Position numbers and translations under genes: made by a program. The notes beneath the pieces are model-generated. The model did not search any database. It saw nothing but the letters and a program-made list of their open reading frames with translations, and had not been told where the DNA came from. Of a stretch of 64,000 bases of DNA, positions 43,395-52,253 are shown in pieces. Every line of letters begins with the position of its first letter. The stretch's first letter is position 1. The stretch comes from Paenibacillus oryzisoli (GTDB taxonomy: Bacteria > Bacillota > Bacilli > Paenibacillales > NBRC-103111), in NCBI RefSeq assembly GCF_001653565.1, contig NZ_LYPB01000093.1, positions 1-64,000 on the forward strand. Direction: 5' to 3'.

Positions 43395-43553
43395 ATGAAG
43401 ATCATGATCACAGCTGCGGAGGCTATGGAAAAAGGGGTATGGCTAGAGCTCCTTCGCCTCTTCGGCAGAGATGCAGATGAGGATATCTGGCCTCAGCAGG
43501 AATTTATTCTTACGGAACAGCAGGCCCTTCATTTGAAACTTATTAAGAAATAG
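43395..43553 (+). CDS. Small hypothetical protein, 52 aa
   Basis: ATG 43395 has AGGAGGTG about 9 nt upstream. The protein opens MKIMITAAEAMEKGVWLELL, is half acidic, half hydrophobic, and ends LHLKLIKK. No family is recognised. The strong ribosome site makes it credible. It lies alone on the plus strand between the divergent copZ leader and the convergent csoR gene. Confidence 0.65.
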   Translation: MKIMITAAEAMEKGVWLELLRLFGRDADEDIWPQQEFILTEQQALHLKLIKK

Positions 43554-43632
43554 ACATATACGATTAACTCACATAGGGACCTCATCTATATGGTGAAGTC
43601 CTTTTCACATGGATTGTTAGGAAATTTCAGCC

Positions 43633-43956
43633 CTATTTCATAAGTTTATTAATCGTTGTTAATAATTCCGTTATCACTTCTTCATCGCCTTCTTGAATGC
43701 GATCAATGACACAACTTTTCATATGATGCTCAAGTAATTGCTTACTTACTCCATTCAGCGCGGATTGGATCGATGAAATCTGATTAAGCACATCATCACA
43801 ATACGTATCCTTTTCAATCAGCCCTTTAACTCCACGAATTTGCCCTTCGATCCGGTTCAATCGCGTGATCAAATTACTCTTGGCTTTATCGGAATGGTGA
43901 CTCTTTCGTTCACTTGAAGTTGCACACATATCGTGTGAGTGGCTCTCCTCCGTCAT
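43633..43956 (-). CDS. csoR: Copper-sensing repressor CsoR
   Basis: A 107-residue all-helical repressor of the CsoR/RcnR family: LITRLNRIEGQIRGVKGLIE, then the copper ligands Cys in TYCDDVL, His and Cys in LEHHMKSCV (C-H-C set). Cu(I) binding releases it from DNA. ATG 43956 has AAGGGG 8 nt upstream; a longer GTG start at 43965 is less likely. It is transcribed leftward toward the small 43395 gene; its own promoter shows the same operator as copZ. Confidence 0.95.
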   Translation of the reverse strand: MTEESHSHDMCATSSERKSHHSDKAKSNLITRLNRIEGQIRGVKGLIEKDTYCDDVLNQISSIQSALNGVSKQLLEHHMKSCVIDRIQEGDEEVITELLTTINKLMK

Positions 43957-43984
43957 CACAATCACCCCTTATTGATTGCATTTT

Positions 43985-44013
43985 ATCATAGCCCCCCACC
44001 CTATGCAAACAAG
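43985..44013 (-). promoter_or_regulatory. csoR promoter with CsoR operator in the spacer
   Basis: Read leftward: TTGTTT (44012-44007), spacer GCATAGGGTGGGGGGC, TATGAT (43990-43985). The G-rich spacer matches that of copZ at nearly every base, predicting autoregulation. Confidence 0.72.
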
Positions 44014-44100
44014 AAGAGCCGAGAGCAACAACTCTAAGTAAAAGTTTCTATCCACAATCCATGCCCCCGCCAATACGAACGTGCCCACGATACGCAAAAT

Positions 44101-44165
44101 ATCCCCTTGAATTTCACTCCCACCTCTTATTTCACAAGGGCTTTGGAGTGGTTATTCAAGGGGAT
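44101..44165 (-). terminator. Long imperfect inverted repeat, likely terminator of the MFS gene
   Basis: Arms 44101-44120 and 44145-44165 pair over about 20 bp with one bulge and two or three mismatches (ATCCCCTTGAAT outer part is exact), loop 24 nt. Leftward it is followed by ATATTTTGCG, only weakly T-rich. It lies 78 nt after the MFS stop. Confidence 0.55.
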
Positions 44166-44242
44166 ACTATGAATTTAGACGCCTGATCTTACTCGCATTA
44201 AACTCGATTTTTAAAGCTATCTCTATTTATTCTCAAAAAAGA

Positions 44243-45451
44243 TCATCCAATCGGTTTAGGCGAACGAGATGCTGGCACCATGGCTATACGATTTTTCACC
44301 GAAAGGTATAAGGTAACGAGCGCTAGGAAGGCCACAACAATGGCTAGAATCCAAATCGCATTGCTAAAGCCATAAGCCGTCGATATCACCCCTCCGCCAT
44401 AAGCGCTGAGGCCTTGGAATAAATACGCGATAACCAGTACCGCAGAGATAAATTGTACGCGATATTGAGCTGATGCGTTGATGACGACAATCCCAATTCC
44501 ACCGGCTGCTGAGAAACCATAGCCAAGTCCTCCAAGGATCGACGAGACGAAAAATAGCGCAAAGGAATGCAACTCCGAAGCCGTTACCAGCATAATCACA
44601 GTCAGAAAGGCGGAAACCATCCCAACCCGGATCGACGTTCTAGGACTCATACGCCCAGCTATCGTTGCGCTAACAGCACCAAGCAGATACGATATCGACA
44701 ATACGGCTCCAATAATAAGAATATCATTCGTTCCAATGACATCACGTGCAATCTGGGCGCCTAGCGACAGAAAGACTGCGCCATTCGCGAAACCCGTTCC
44801 TACTGCTAACGCAGCTAATGCATACAGTCCCCATTGTCCTGGCGGAATTTGAATGCCTTGCGGCTTCCAACCCGTTTTACGGACGGAGTTATTCTGAGGA
44901 ATGAAGAAGCATAGGATCATGCTGATGACCACAATCGCGGTCAAAACCCAGTAACTGAAATGCAGCGGTGATGGGGCATATTTAATGAGAACTGCACCGA
45001 TAATCGTTGCAAAAAATAATCCGCCAGCTTGTGTAATGGTATTAATGGATCCAGGGAATTTCTGATTCGACTTCGGATTAAATTCGACAAGTGCCGCGGC
45101 TCCCGATCCTGCCGTTAAACCAACTCCGATGCCTTGCAGTATGCGGCCACCAAATAGCCAAAACACATTCGGAGCTGTAGCAAAAGCTAATGCACTTATG
45201 AGTAGAAAACTAAGTCCAATAAGTAACGTGTTACGACGGCCGATGTAATCCGAAATATTTCCTAATAGAATAAGGACCAGAATAAGTACAATCGGATACG
45301 TTGCAAAAATCCCCGTCGTTACCGCCTTAGATAAATGCCATTCCGAAGCATAAATGGGAAAAACAATTGAAGGAGCTGTACTTGCCCACAAGCTTACGGT
45401 TAAGATCCAGGCTACTGCCCAGAATGCCGCTTTCGTTGACAATGTTTTCAT
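44243..45451 (-). CDS. MFS transporter (multidrug-type)
   Basis: A 402-residue 12-helix major-facilitator protein with the loop motif GNISDYIGRRNTLLIGLSFL and the GRILQGIGVGLTAGSGAAAL antiporter-like helix. Substrate unknown; a drug or metabolite exporter is likely since it lies 52 nt after an SDR gene with a TetR repressor gene upstream, a common efflux-detoxification arrangement. Confidence 0.88.
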   Translation of the reverse strand: MKTLSTKAAFWAVAWILTVSLWASTAPSIVFPIYASEWHLSKAVTTGIFATYPIVLILVLILLGNISDYIGRRNTLLIGLSFLLISALAFATAPNVFWLFGGRILQGIGVGLTAGSGAAALVEFNPKSNQKFPGSINTITQAGGLFFATIIGAVLIKYAPSPLHFSYWVLTAIVVISMILCFFIPQNNSVRKTGWKPQGIQIPPGQWGLYALAALAVGTGFANGAVFLSLGAQIARDVIGTNDILIIGAVLSISYLLGAVSATIAGRMSPRTSIRVGMVSAFLTVIMLVTASELHSFALFFVSSILGGLGYGFSAAGGIGIVVINASAQYRVQFISAVLVIAYLFQGLSAYGGGVISTAYGFSNAIWILAIVVAFLALVTLYLSVKNRIAMVPASRSPKPIG

Positions 45452-45503
45452 TCACGTTTCCTCCTTCAATCCTATTTTTGTTTCACCCTATCGCAATAAA
45501 TGA

Positions 45504-46214
45504 TTACTCCTTAACGTTGAACAGTTGAGGATACAAGCTTACGACTCCACCTGCTAGGCCTTTCTGCACGTTACGACTCGTTTCGTCAGCTACGATTTCC
45601 AAGCTATCGGCCTCAATGCCATCAATCGCAATTTTTGCGATATCCGTAGGATTAACTTTTGGCGCATTAATATTCGCAGTCATATCCGTATCCATGAACC
45701 CAACATGTAAACCAGCAACTTTGATATTTCGTGGTGCCAAATTCAATCTCAGTACGTTAGTCAATCCCCACTCTGCTGATTTAGCAGCTGTATATGCTCC
45801 AGCGTCTCCGATACTGAACCAGGACAGGGCTGAGAGTATGTTCAGAATGCTTCCTCCCCCATTCTTCTCAATAATCGGTGCAAAGCTACGGACCATAGCC
45901 AGTGTACCGAATACATGCGTGTCGAATTCAAGCTGAATGGTTTCCCAATCCCCTTCGAGCAGCGATGCACCAGTTGATGAGCCTGCATTATTGATCAATA
46001 CCGTTACATCTTTGGCAACTTCAGCCGCCGCGGCCACTGATTTCGGATCCGTAATATCTAATTGAAGCGGAATTGCTCCAGGAATATCTACAGTTTCAGG
46101 ATTTCTAGCACCTGCATACACTTTAACCCCTCTAGCAATCAATTCAAGTGTCAAATGACGGCCAAGACCTCTGTTCGCTCCAGTAACTAACGCAATTTGA
46201 TTTGTCATATTCAT
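45504..46214 (-). CDS. Short-chain dehydrogenase/reductase
   Basis: A 236-residue Rossmann enzyme: nucleotide motif TGANRGLGRH, NNAGSS, catalytic Ser in NILSALSWFS and YTAAKSAEW with Tyr/Lys. It reduces or oxidises a small carbonyl or alcohol, perhaps a xenobiotic. AGAGGAG precedes the ATG. It is co-transcribed with the MFS gene and lies behind a TetR-type palindrome. Confidence 0.93.
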   Translation of the reverse strand: MNMTNQIALVTGANRGLGRHLTLELIARGVKVYAGARNPETVDIPGAIPLQLDITDPKSVAAAAEVAKDVTVLINNAGSSTGASLLEGDWETIQLEFDTHVFGTLAMVRSFAPIIEKNGGGSILNILSALSWFSIGDAGAYTAAKSAEWGLTNVLRLNLAPRNIKVAGLHVGFMDTDMTANINAPKVNPTDIAKIAIDGIEADSLEIVADETSRNVQKGLAGGVVSLYPQLFNVKE

Positions 46215-46244
46215 CGTAATTTCTCCTCTGCCTATTTATTTTAG

Positions 46245-46268
46245 TTTAAGAATGAACGTTCTTTAACT
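46245..46268. promoter_or_regulatory. Putative TetR operator upstream of the SDR gene
   Basis: TTTAAGAATGAACGTTCTTTAA is a nearly perfect palindrome (TTAAGAA / TTCTTTAA), located 31 nt before the SDR start. Similar sequences occur at 46386, 46488 and 47158. Confidence 0.7.
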
Positions 46269-46385
46269 ATCCAAAAAAAATGCTGCATACCATTGCCATC
46301 CTTGTAATTCTTCTGCTGCACGTTATTTTAGCCTTCGCCATTAACAAGCGTGCTTCATCTCCTCTACGTCTAACAGCATACATCA

Positions 46386-46507
46386 TTTAAGAATGATCAG
46401 TCAATAACTTTTTTAACCATTTCCTTTTAACATATAGAGATTTCCTTTTAAATATCCTTTCATACTTTATAAAAATAAGAATTTTACAAGAATAACCGTT
46501 CTTTAAA
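46386..46507. promoter_or_regulatory. Two more TetR operator-like sites in the TetR/SDR gap
   Basis: TTTAAGAATGATCAGTCAAT (46386-46405) and AAGAATAACCGTTCTTTAAA (46488-46507) repeat the AAGAATGA / GTTCTTTAA half-sites. Between the TetR stop (46539) and the SDR start the 324-nt gap holds no open frame. Confidence 0.5.
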
Positions 46508-46538
46508 ATGTAAATAATTACGGCGACTATGTCCGCAT

Positions 46539-47123
46539 TTACACTAAGATTGACATAGCCACCGCTGCTGCATCCTCTAACATTTTACGATCTGTTGCTG
46601 TTTTGGCCATAACATGAAGACCATGCCTTGTGTTTACGAGAAACCGCGCAAGCTCTCGAATCCCAAACTTGCTCTTGAGCGCCCCTTTTTGTTGTGCACG
46701 TATAAGGAAATCATAGAATTTCATCTCCAAATCGAGTGAATGAGCCTCCACACGCAGTGATATAATAGGATCCTTGCTAGCAATGTCCATGGCCGTGTTG
46801 GCTATGAAACAACCGCGGCGCTGATTCTCATCGCTTAGTGAAACGTCGATCAGCTTCGTAAAGAAGCGCTGCAAAACCTCTTTCGGTTCGCCTTCCTCTT
46901 CCAGAATGTAATACACATGTTCCTTCGCAATCATTCGGAAACGATCCAAGCAGGTTAAGAATAATTTATGCTTATCCCCGAATGTATCATATAAGCTTCC
47001 ACGATGAACACCTGTATGCTCCACCAAATCTTGAATCGATGTTCGTTCATATCCTTTCTCCCAGAACACCTCCAAAGCTTTATCTAACGCAGCCTCCTGA
47101 TCGAACTCCCTAGGTCTCGCCAT
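46539..47123 (-). CDS. TetR-family repressor
   Basis: A 194-residue regulator with the N-terminal helix-turn-helix ERTSIQDLVEHTGVHRGSLYD and a typical ligand-binding C-terminal domain. The ATG at 47123 (MARPREFDQEA) is preferred over a GTG at 47132; AGGTGAG lies upstream. It precedes the SDR-MFS pair on the same strand and has an operator-like palindrome 35 nt before its start, so autoregulation and control of the efflux genes are likely. Confidence 0.93.
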   Translation of the reverse strand: MARPREFDQEAALDKALEVFWEKGYERTSIQDLVEHTGVHRGSLYDTFGDKHKLFLTCLDRFRMIAKEHVYYILEEEGEPKEVLQRFFTKLIDVSLSDENQRRGCFIANTAMDIASKDPIISLRVEAHSLDLEMKFYDFLIRAQQKGALKSKFGIRELARFLVNTRHGLHVMAKTATDRKMLEDAAAVAMSILV

Positions 47124-47157
47124 CCCTCTCACCTGCCTTCTTAGCTTATCTTACACG

Positions 47158-47181
47158 TTTAAGAATGACCAGTCAAGAATG
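47158..47181. promoter_or_regulatory. Putative TetR operator at the TetR gene
   Basis: TTTAAGAATGACCAGTCAAG plus a trailing AATG carries the same AAGAATGA half-site as the SDR operator. It lies 35 nt upstream of the regulator start. Confidence 0.6.
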
Positions 47182-47220
47182 GTTATTTCCATTTCGACCG
47201 GTCTCTGCCTGTTAAATTCG

Positions 47221-48573
47221 TCAATGTACTAAGCTTTCCAATTCCGGCTGCAATTTGTTTCGCAGAACATATAGCATAATGGCACCAACCAGGAATGTGA
47301 CGGCATCCGCTATGACTATCGACCAGACTACACCGTGAAAGCCGTTCATGCGATTGGCGAAATAGAGCACAGGAATCAGAGTAATTCCTTGAATAACCGA
47401 CATAACGAATGCCGCGGTTCCTTGCGCCGTTGCTTGAAAGATCCCCGTAAACAATGTGGTCATTCCTGTAATGAATAGGGATAAGAATGTAACATGCAGA
47501 ATATAGCTACCCATTTCGATTAATTGCGGGTCATTCGTAAATAATCCGATTAAGTGGTCGGAGATTAGATAGACAATGAGTCCGAATACAGTGGCCAACG
47601 CCACGATGACTTTGATCGTAAATCCAATCGTATGCTTCATGCGCAATTTATTCGCCGTATAAGAAAAAGCAATGAGCGGTACAACGCCCTCGCACAATCC
47701 CATTAGAATAAATTCAGGAAACTGCAATAGACGTGATGAAATTCCGTAAGCTGCTACAGCTGGATCGCCATATTCAACAAGAAAATGGTTAAAGATAAGC
47801 GACATCGCACCCAGAAAAATGCTCATAATAAAGACGGGAACACCAATTTTAAATACATTGCTCATAATTTCTTTGGTAGCCTTAAACCATTTTAGGGAGA
47901 TCGTTAAGAATTGGCTCTTACTTCTCATGTGGAAAGCGTAGAAGACAATCGCAACCAAGTTAGAAATGATCGTAGCAGAAGCAACGCCCTTTACGTCCCA
48001 ATGGAACACGAAAATAACGAGCACATCGAGAATAATATTCACGACCACGCTGAGAATCATCCCAGTCATCGACGTGATTGCCGCCCCTTCCGCTCGAACG
48101 ATATTTTCCAGCGTGAAGAATAAAACGACGATTGGCGAACCAATAAGCATAATGGTGACATAGTCCTTGGTGAATGCGAAGGATTCAAGTGTGGCTCCCA
48201 AGCCATGGACGATTGAATCGATCATTGGAAGGCTAACGGCCATTACGATAAGACCGAGAACTAAACTGCTGTAAAAGGCGAATGACGACACATGTTTGAC
48301 ATCCTCGTATTTTTTTTCACCTAGCAAACGGGAGATGAATGTACCGCTGCCCATTCCAATCAAGTTACCCAACGCCATAATGACCGCGAATAACGGCAAG
48401 GTTAGTGCGAGTGCAGTTAACATAGCCGTATTGTGGAGCGTGCCGAGGAAATAGGCATTCAAGATGGAATAGATAACACTCATTGACGTGCCTAACATCA
48501 TAGGAACTGCGAAATGAGCAACGGCTTTGGCGATTGGAGCTTTCTCAAAGTAATGGAGATTTTCTGTATCCAT
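47221..48573 (-). CDS. MATE-family efflux transporter
   Basis: A 450-residue, 12-helix multidrug and toxin extrusion protein: SVIYSILNAYFLGTLHNTAML, NLIGMGSGTFISRLLGEKK in the first half and GLCEGVVPLIAFSYTANKLR in the second. It should exchange cations for drugs. A longer frame to 48651 would translate the operator and lacks a ribosome site, so the start at 48573 is preferred although its own site is weak. It is divergent from a TetR gene with operators between. Confidence 0.9.
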   Translation of the reverse strand: MDTENLHYFEKAPIAKAVAHFAVPMMLGTSMSVIYSILNAYFLGTLHNTAMLTALALTLPLFAVIMALGNLIGMGSGTFISRLLGEKKYEDVKHVSSFAFYSSLVLGLIVMAVSLPMIDSIVHGLGATLESFAFTKDYVTIMLIGSPIVVLFFTLENIVRAEGAAITSMTGMILSVVVNIILDVLVIFVFHWDVKGVASATIISNLVAIVFYAFHMRSKSQFLTISLKWFKATKEIMSNVFKIGVPVFIMSIFLGAMSLIFNHFLVEYGDPAVAAYGISSRLLQFPEFILMGLCEGVVPLIAFSYTANKLRMKHTIGFTIKVIVALATVFGLIVYLISDHLIGLFTNDPQLIEMGSYILHVTFLSLFITGMTTLFTGIFQATAQGTAAFVMSVIQGITLIPVLYFANRMNGFHGVVWSIVIADAVTFLVGAIMLYVLRNKLQPELESLVH

Positions 48574-48606
48574 ACTATCACTACTTTCATCGTGTATTTG
48601 GCCTCT

Positions 48607-48643
48607 ATCTAACACCGTAAGGTTGTGCCTTACAGTGTTAGAT
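48607..48643. promoter_or_regulatory. TetR operator between MATE and TetR genes
   Basis: ATCTAACACCGTAAGG and its near complement CCTTACAGTGTTAGAT (one mismatch) flank a 5-nt centre. A third half-site, CCTTACACTGTTAGAT, lies at 48677-48692, 16 nt before the TetR ATG. This covers both promoters. Confidence 0.82.
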
Positions 48644-48708
48644 GATATCATGATTCTATAGACCTGTAAAGTGAAACCTTACACTGTTAGATGGAAAGGT
48701 GAGTAACG

Positions 48709-49389
48709 ATGAAAAAGCAGCAGCCTCAGATCTCTGAGGAAAAGATTTTGGATACATCGTGGGAGCTTCTGAGGGAGGATGGTATCGAGAAATTCAGTAT
48801 GAGACGCTTGGCTGACAAACTAGGAATCCAAGCTCCCTCTCTGTATTGGTACTTCAAGAGTAAGCAAGACCTCTATCAACGACTGGCCAACCAGGTATCC
48901 AAAATAACCTTAGAGGAATTCGACTCCAAGGGAGATTGGAAGGTTCAGCTAACCGGATTTGCGATAACAACACGGAACGTGCTGCGCAGATACCCTTGTT
49001 CCACACAGCTAATGATGCTTACGCTCCCCCACGAGCCGGATATTATCCGCTTCACCAACCGTATGCTGCTCTGCATGGAATCGACCCCACTTGAGCAAGA
49101 GCATCAATTACAAGCGATCCTTACGGTCATGAATTATGTCTTCTACTTCGTTCTTGATGATTACGAGCATCAGCGGAATGTCGCGGCTATCCTCAAAGAG
49201 CAGGGAGAGTTTCCGAAAAGGGAGATGGATCACCTCCTGGACGCCATGAGTGAGGGTGATGCAGGACTATTCCGTAGGATGTTCAAGAGCGGGCAGTTCG
49301 AGTTGATGGGGACCGACCGATCATTTGACTTCGGCTTGAAGCTGATCCTGTTAGGAATTGAGCAAGTGATAAAGGAACAGGAAAAGTAG
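48709..49389 (+). CDS. TetR-family repressor (TetR/C-terminal type)
   Basis: A 226-residue regulator with the helix-turn-helix FSMRRLADKLGIQAPSLYWYFKSK, the TetR/AcrR class that controls drug pumps. AAAGGTGAG precedes the ATG. It is divergent from the MATE gene and surrounded by three operator half-sites, so it very probably represses that exporter and itself. Confidence 0.93.
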   Translation: MKKQQPQISEEKILDTSWELLREDGIEKFSMRRLADKLGIQAPSLYWYFKSKQDLYQRLANQVSKITLEEFDSKGDWKVQLTGFAITTRNVLRRYPCSTQLMMLTLPHEPDIIRFTNRMLLCMESTPLEQEHQLQAILTVMNYVFYFVLDDYEHQRNVAAILKEQGEFPKREMDHLLDAMSEGDAGLFRRMFKSGQFELMGTDRSFDFGLKLILLGIEQVIKEQEK

Positions 49390-49401
49390 CATGATAACCA
49401 G

Positions 49402-49655
49402 AAAAGAGGCTGTCTCAAAGTCTATGTAGACTTATTGAAACGCCTCTTTTTTCTATGGACCCATAAATATAAACTGACTTCGCAATTTAACTGGATTTTC
49501 TTCATCTATTTGTTACGGGATTATCGAATTAGGGGTTATTAACTGTATTTCATGTAGTTAAATTCCTTCAATTGCCTTGTTTTTTCAAATTCCATAGAAT
49601 TTATCTGTAGTTTTTACATCTAAATACGATTCGGCAGCGGAACAGGCCCTTTTTC
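49402..49655. repeat. Dispersed intergenic repeat, copy 2, with terminator hairpin
   Basis: The same order as copy 1: stem-loop AAAAGAGGC ... GCCTCTTTT (49402-49450) just after the TetR stop, then CTG/TTG-type units at 49493, 49545, 49574 and 49607 (spacing 52, 29, 33). Relative to copy 1 one 51-bp unit is missing near the right end; the right flank (TTTTTACATCTAAAT, then GGCAG) resumes in common. Confidence 0.85.
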
Positions 49656-49676
49656 CACATATGACCAAAGTTTAGT

Positions 49677-49724
49677 TTGACATAAACTGACTACTCGCAT
49701 ATCATATGAACATATAATCATATG
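49677..49724 (+). promoter_or_regulatory. Promoter and ArsR-type operator of the CadA gene
   Basis: TTGACA (49677-49682) and TATCAT (49700-49705) are 17 nt apart. CATATGA-N8-TCATATG (49703-49724), a perfect 7-bp-arm palindrome of the ArsR/SmtB type, overlaps the -10 and predicted start. Confidence 0.8.
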
Positions 49725-49745
49725 TTAACGAAAGAAGGGTTCACT

Positions 49746-51914
49746 ATGAGTGAATATCGCGTGAAAGGCCTCTCTTGCGGTAATTGTGCCATGGGACTGG
49801 AACAGCAGATTAGAACGTTGGCATACGGTGAGTCCGCTACACTTAGTTATAATTCCGGTAAGTTAAAACTTGATCCCCGCGTCTCTTTAACAGATGTAGA
49901 ACGAATTCTTAAATCAGATCGTGCTTTTATTGATCGCAGTCAAGAGAATCATAGCCATCAAGGACATGATCACAGGGATCATGATCATGAGCATAACCCT
50001 AACCCCCCTCACGATCATCAAGGTCATGACCATGGGGATGGACATTCACATAGTCACGATCACGGCAGTGCAAAACAATTAATGAAGCTGCTCATTGTTT
50101 CCTTTCTTATTTATGCCGCGGCATTTGTTTTTGACAATCAATTAAGCGATACACTGCAAATTGGCATGTATGTTATTGCTATCATATTAAGTGGATACGC
50201 CACGTTTATCAAAGGGCTTAAAAACCTATTGGTTCTACGTTTTAATATTGATACGCTAATGACGATTGCTCTTATTGGAGCTGTTTCCATAGGTGAATGG
50301 AAGGAAGCCACACTGGTCGCGATTCTATTAGGACTGAACGAATTGCTTGAAGGGCTTGGGATGGATAAAGCTCGCCGCTCTATGGAGACGCTGCTTAAAA
50401 TAGCACCCAAAGAAGCCACCATTTTGGATCATGGCATCGAGTCCGTTGTTCCTATTTCATCTTTAAAAGTTGGAGATCTGGTACTTGTAAAGCCGGGCGA
50501 GAAAATTCCTTCCGACGGTACGGTAAGTGAAGGAAAAAGCTCGGTCAATGAAGCCGCTATAACTGGAGAATCTTTGCCCGTTGATAAGTCTAATGGAGAA
50601 CCTGTCTTCGGCGGTAGTATTAATAACGAAGGTATTCTTCATATCCTGATTGAGAAAGCATATAAGGATTCTTCATTGGCCAAAATATTGCACCTTGTTG
50701 AAGAAGCACAAGAGACCAAAACACCTACCGAATTATTTATTAATAAGTTTGCCAAATACTATACTCCTATTATTATGGCGATTTCAGCCCTTGTTATTTT
50801 GATTCCCCCACTGCTACTTGGTGGCGACTGGAGTACATGGGTTTATCAAGGTCTAGCTGTCCTAATTGTAGGTTGTCCTTGTGCACTTATTCTATCTTCT
50901 CCCATCGCCATCGTCTCTGGCATTACCCGGAATGCGCGCAACGGTATTTTGATTAAAGGCGGCGTGTTTTTGGAGCAGCTTGGGAAAATTGATACACTCG
51001 CTTTTGATAAAACGGGGACATTAACGAAGGGTGAACCACACGTCGAAACGGCCATCGTGTTCGATGAAGAGCGATTCTTTATGGTCGCAGGGTCCATAGA
51101 AAAATCATCCTCCCACCCTCTAGCTAAAGCAATCATGAAGAAAATTAACGAAAGTGAAATGGATGTACCATCACCGGATGAAATTCAAACCGTTTCTGGC
51201 CGCGGCATCGTGGCTCTCATACAAGGAAAGCAATACTGGCTCGGCAATGAAAAAAGTATAGAGCATATTGACATTCCTAAGGATATACAACAACAAATTA
51301 ACGATTTGAAAGAACAAGGGTTAACACTTGTATTAGTTGCTGATCATCAACAAGTTCTCGGCATGTTCGGCATCAGTGATGAGATCCGAGAAGAAAGCAA
51401 ATCTGTTATTGAAGCCTTACATCGTGCTGGTATCCAACGTACCGTCATGCTGACGGGTGATCATCAAAAGACAGCTGAAAAAGTCGCCAGTCTGGTTGGT
51501 GTGACTTCCTACTTCGGCGGCCTTCTCCCTGAAGATAAAGTTAATAAAATCAAAGAGTTAGCTACTATCGGTCGTGTCGCAATGATTGGCGATGGTATTA
51601 ACGATGCCCCAGCCCTAGCGTCCGCTCAACTAGGCATAGCGATGGGGAAAGGAACCGATAGCGCGATTGAAACGGCAGATATCGTGCTCATGCAGGATCA
51701 TTTAGGAAAACTTCCTGAAGCCGTCTCTATATCCAAAAGAGTTAATTCCGTCATCCGGTTTAATATCATAGTAGCACTTGGATTAAAACTTATTGCCTTA
51801 TTACTCACGATCCCTGGATTGCTTACCTTATGGATTGCTATCTTGTCTGATATGGGCGCTACGATCTTTGTTACGCTTGTCAGTTTAACCGTATTGATAC
51901 AGAAGAAATCATAA
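49746..51914 (+). CDS. Zn/Cd-type P1B ATPase (CadA-like)
   Basis: A 722-residue metal pump: one N-terminal heavy-metal domain (GLSCGNCAMGLEQQ), then a very His/Asp-rich linker (HQGHDHRDHDHEH; HGDGHSHSHDHGS), CPCALILSSP in helix 6 (CPC with the Zn/Cd-class neighbourhood), phosphorylation motif DKTGTLTKG and [10 protein letters not shown]. It exports Zn, Cd or related divalent ions. ATG 49746 lies 7 nt after AGAAGGG; the ATG at 49722 lies inside the operator. Probably controlled by the ArsR-family sensor at 52890. Confidence 0.93.
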   Translation: MSEYRVKGLSCGNCAMGLEQQIRTLAYGESATLSYNSGKLKLDPRVSLTDVERILKSDRAFIDRSQENHSHQGHDHRDHDHEHNPNPPHDHQGHDHGDGHSHSHDHGSAKQLMKLLIVSFLIYAAAFVFDNQLSDTLQIGMYVIAIILSGYATFIKGLKNLLVLRFNIDTLMTIALIGAVSIGEWKEATLVAILLGLNELLEGLGMDKARRSMETLLKIAPKEATILDHGIESVVPISSLKVGDLVLVKPGEKIPSDGTVSEGKSSVNEAAITGESLPVDKSNGEPVFGGSINNEGILHILIEKAYKDSSLAKILHLVEEAQETKTPTELFINKFAKYYTPIIMAISALVILIPPLLLGGDWSTWVYQGLAVLIVGCPCALILSSPIAIVSGITRNARNGILIKGGVFLEQLGKIDTLAFDKTGTLTKGEPHVETAIVFDEERFFMVAGSIEKSSSHPLAKAIMKKINESEMDVPSPDEIQTVSGRGIVALIQGKQYWLGNEKSIEHIDIPKDIQQQINDLKEQGLTLVLVADHQQVLGMFGISDEIREESKSVIEALHRAGIQRTVMLTGDHQKTAEKVASLVGVTSYFGGLLPEDKVNKIKELATIGRVAMIGDGINDAPALASAQLGIAMGKGTDSAIETADIVLMQDHLGKLPEAVSISKRVNSVIRFNIIVALGLKLIALLLTIPGLLTLWIAILSDMGATIFVTLVSLTVLIQKKS

Positions 51915-51950
51915 AAAAGTGGAGATTGTTTATACAATCTCCACTTTTTT
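51913..51950. terminator. Bidirectional terminator after CadA
   Basis: A perfect 16-bp inverted repeat, AAAAAAGTGGAGATTG / CAATCTCCACTTTTTT with a 6-nt loop, overlaps the stop codon of the ATPase. The following gap 51951-52253 shows only the promoter region of the next gene and no other gene. Confidence 0.95.
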
Positions 51951-52253
51951 ATCTTATTGAAAACATCAGCGCCAATTTTCCGCAAATTACGAAAAACACG
52001 CCTGCTGCAATCTACTCTGCTTACCATATTGCCGTGTTAGTTGAATAATGCGTTGATAGATCAGGCTTTTTGTTAATCTAAGCTAGTCAAGAATAATTTT
52101 CAAAGGAGATTCTCATCGTTTTCTAATATAGTGGGCTCGTCCCCTCCAAACCCACGGTTTTCTTCGCTTCTAGCAAATTATAGGAGACTCCTCGTCTGCT
52201 ATACTAGGCTTAGCTAAGAAAACAGCACTCAAAAACAGAGGAGGACAACAACT

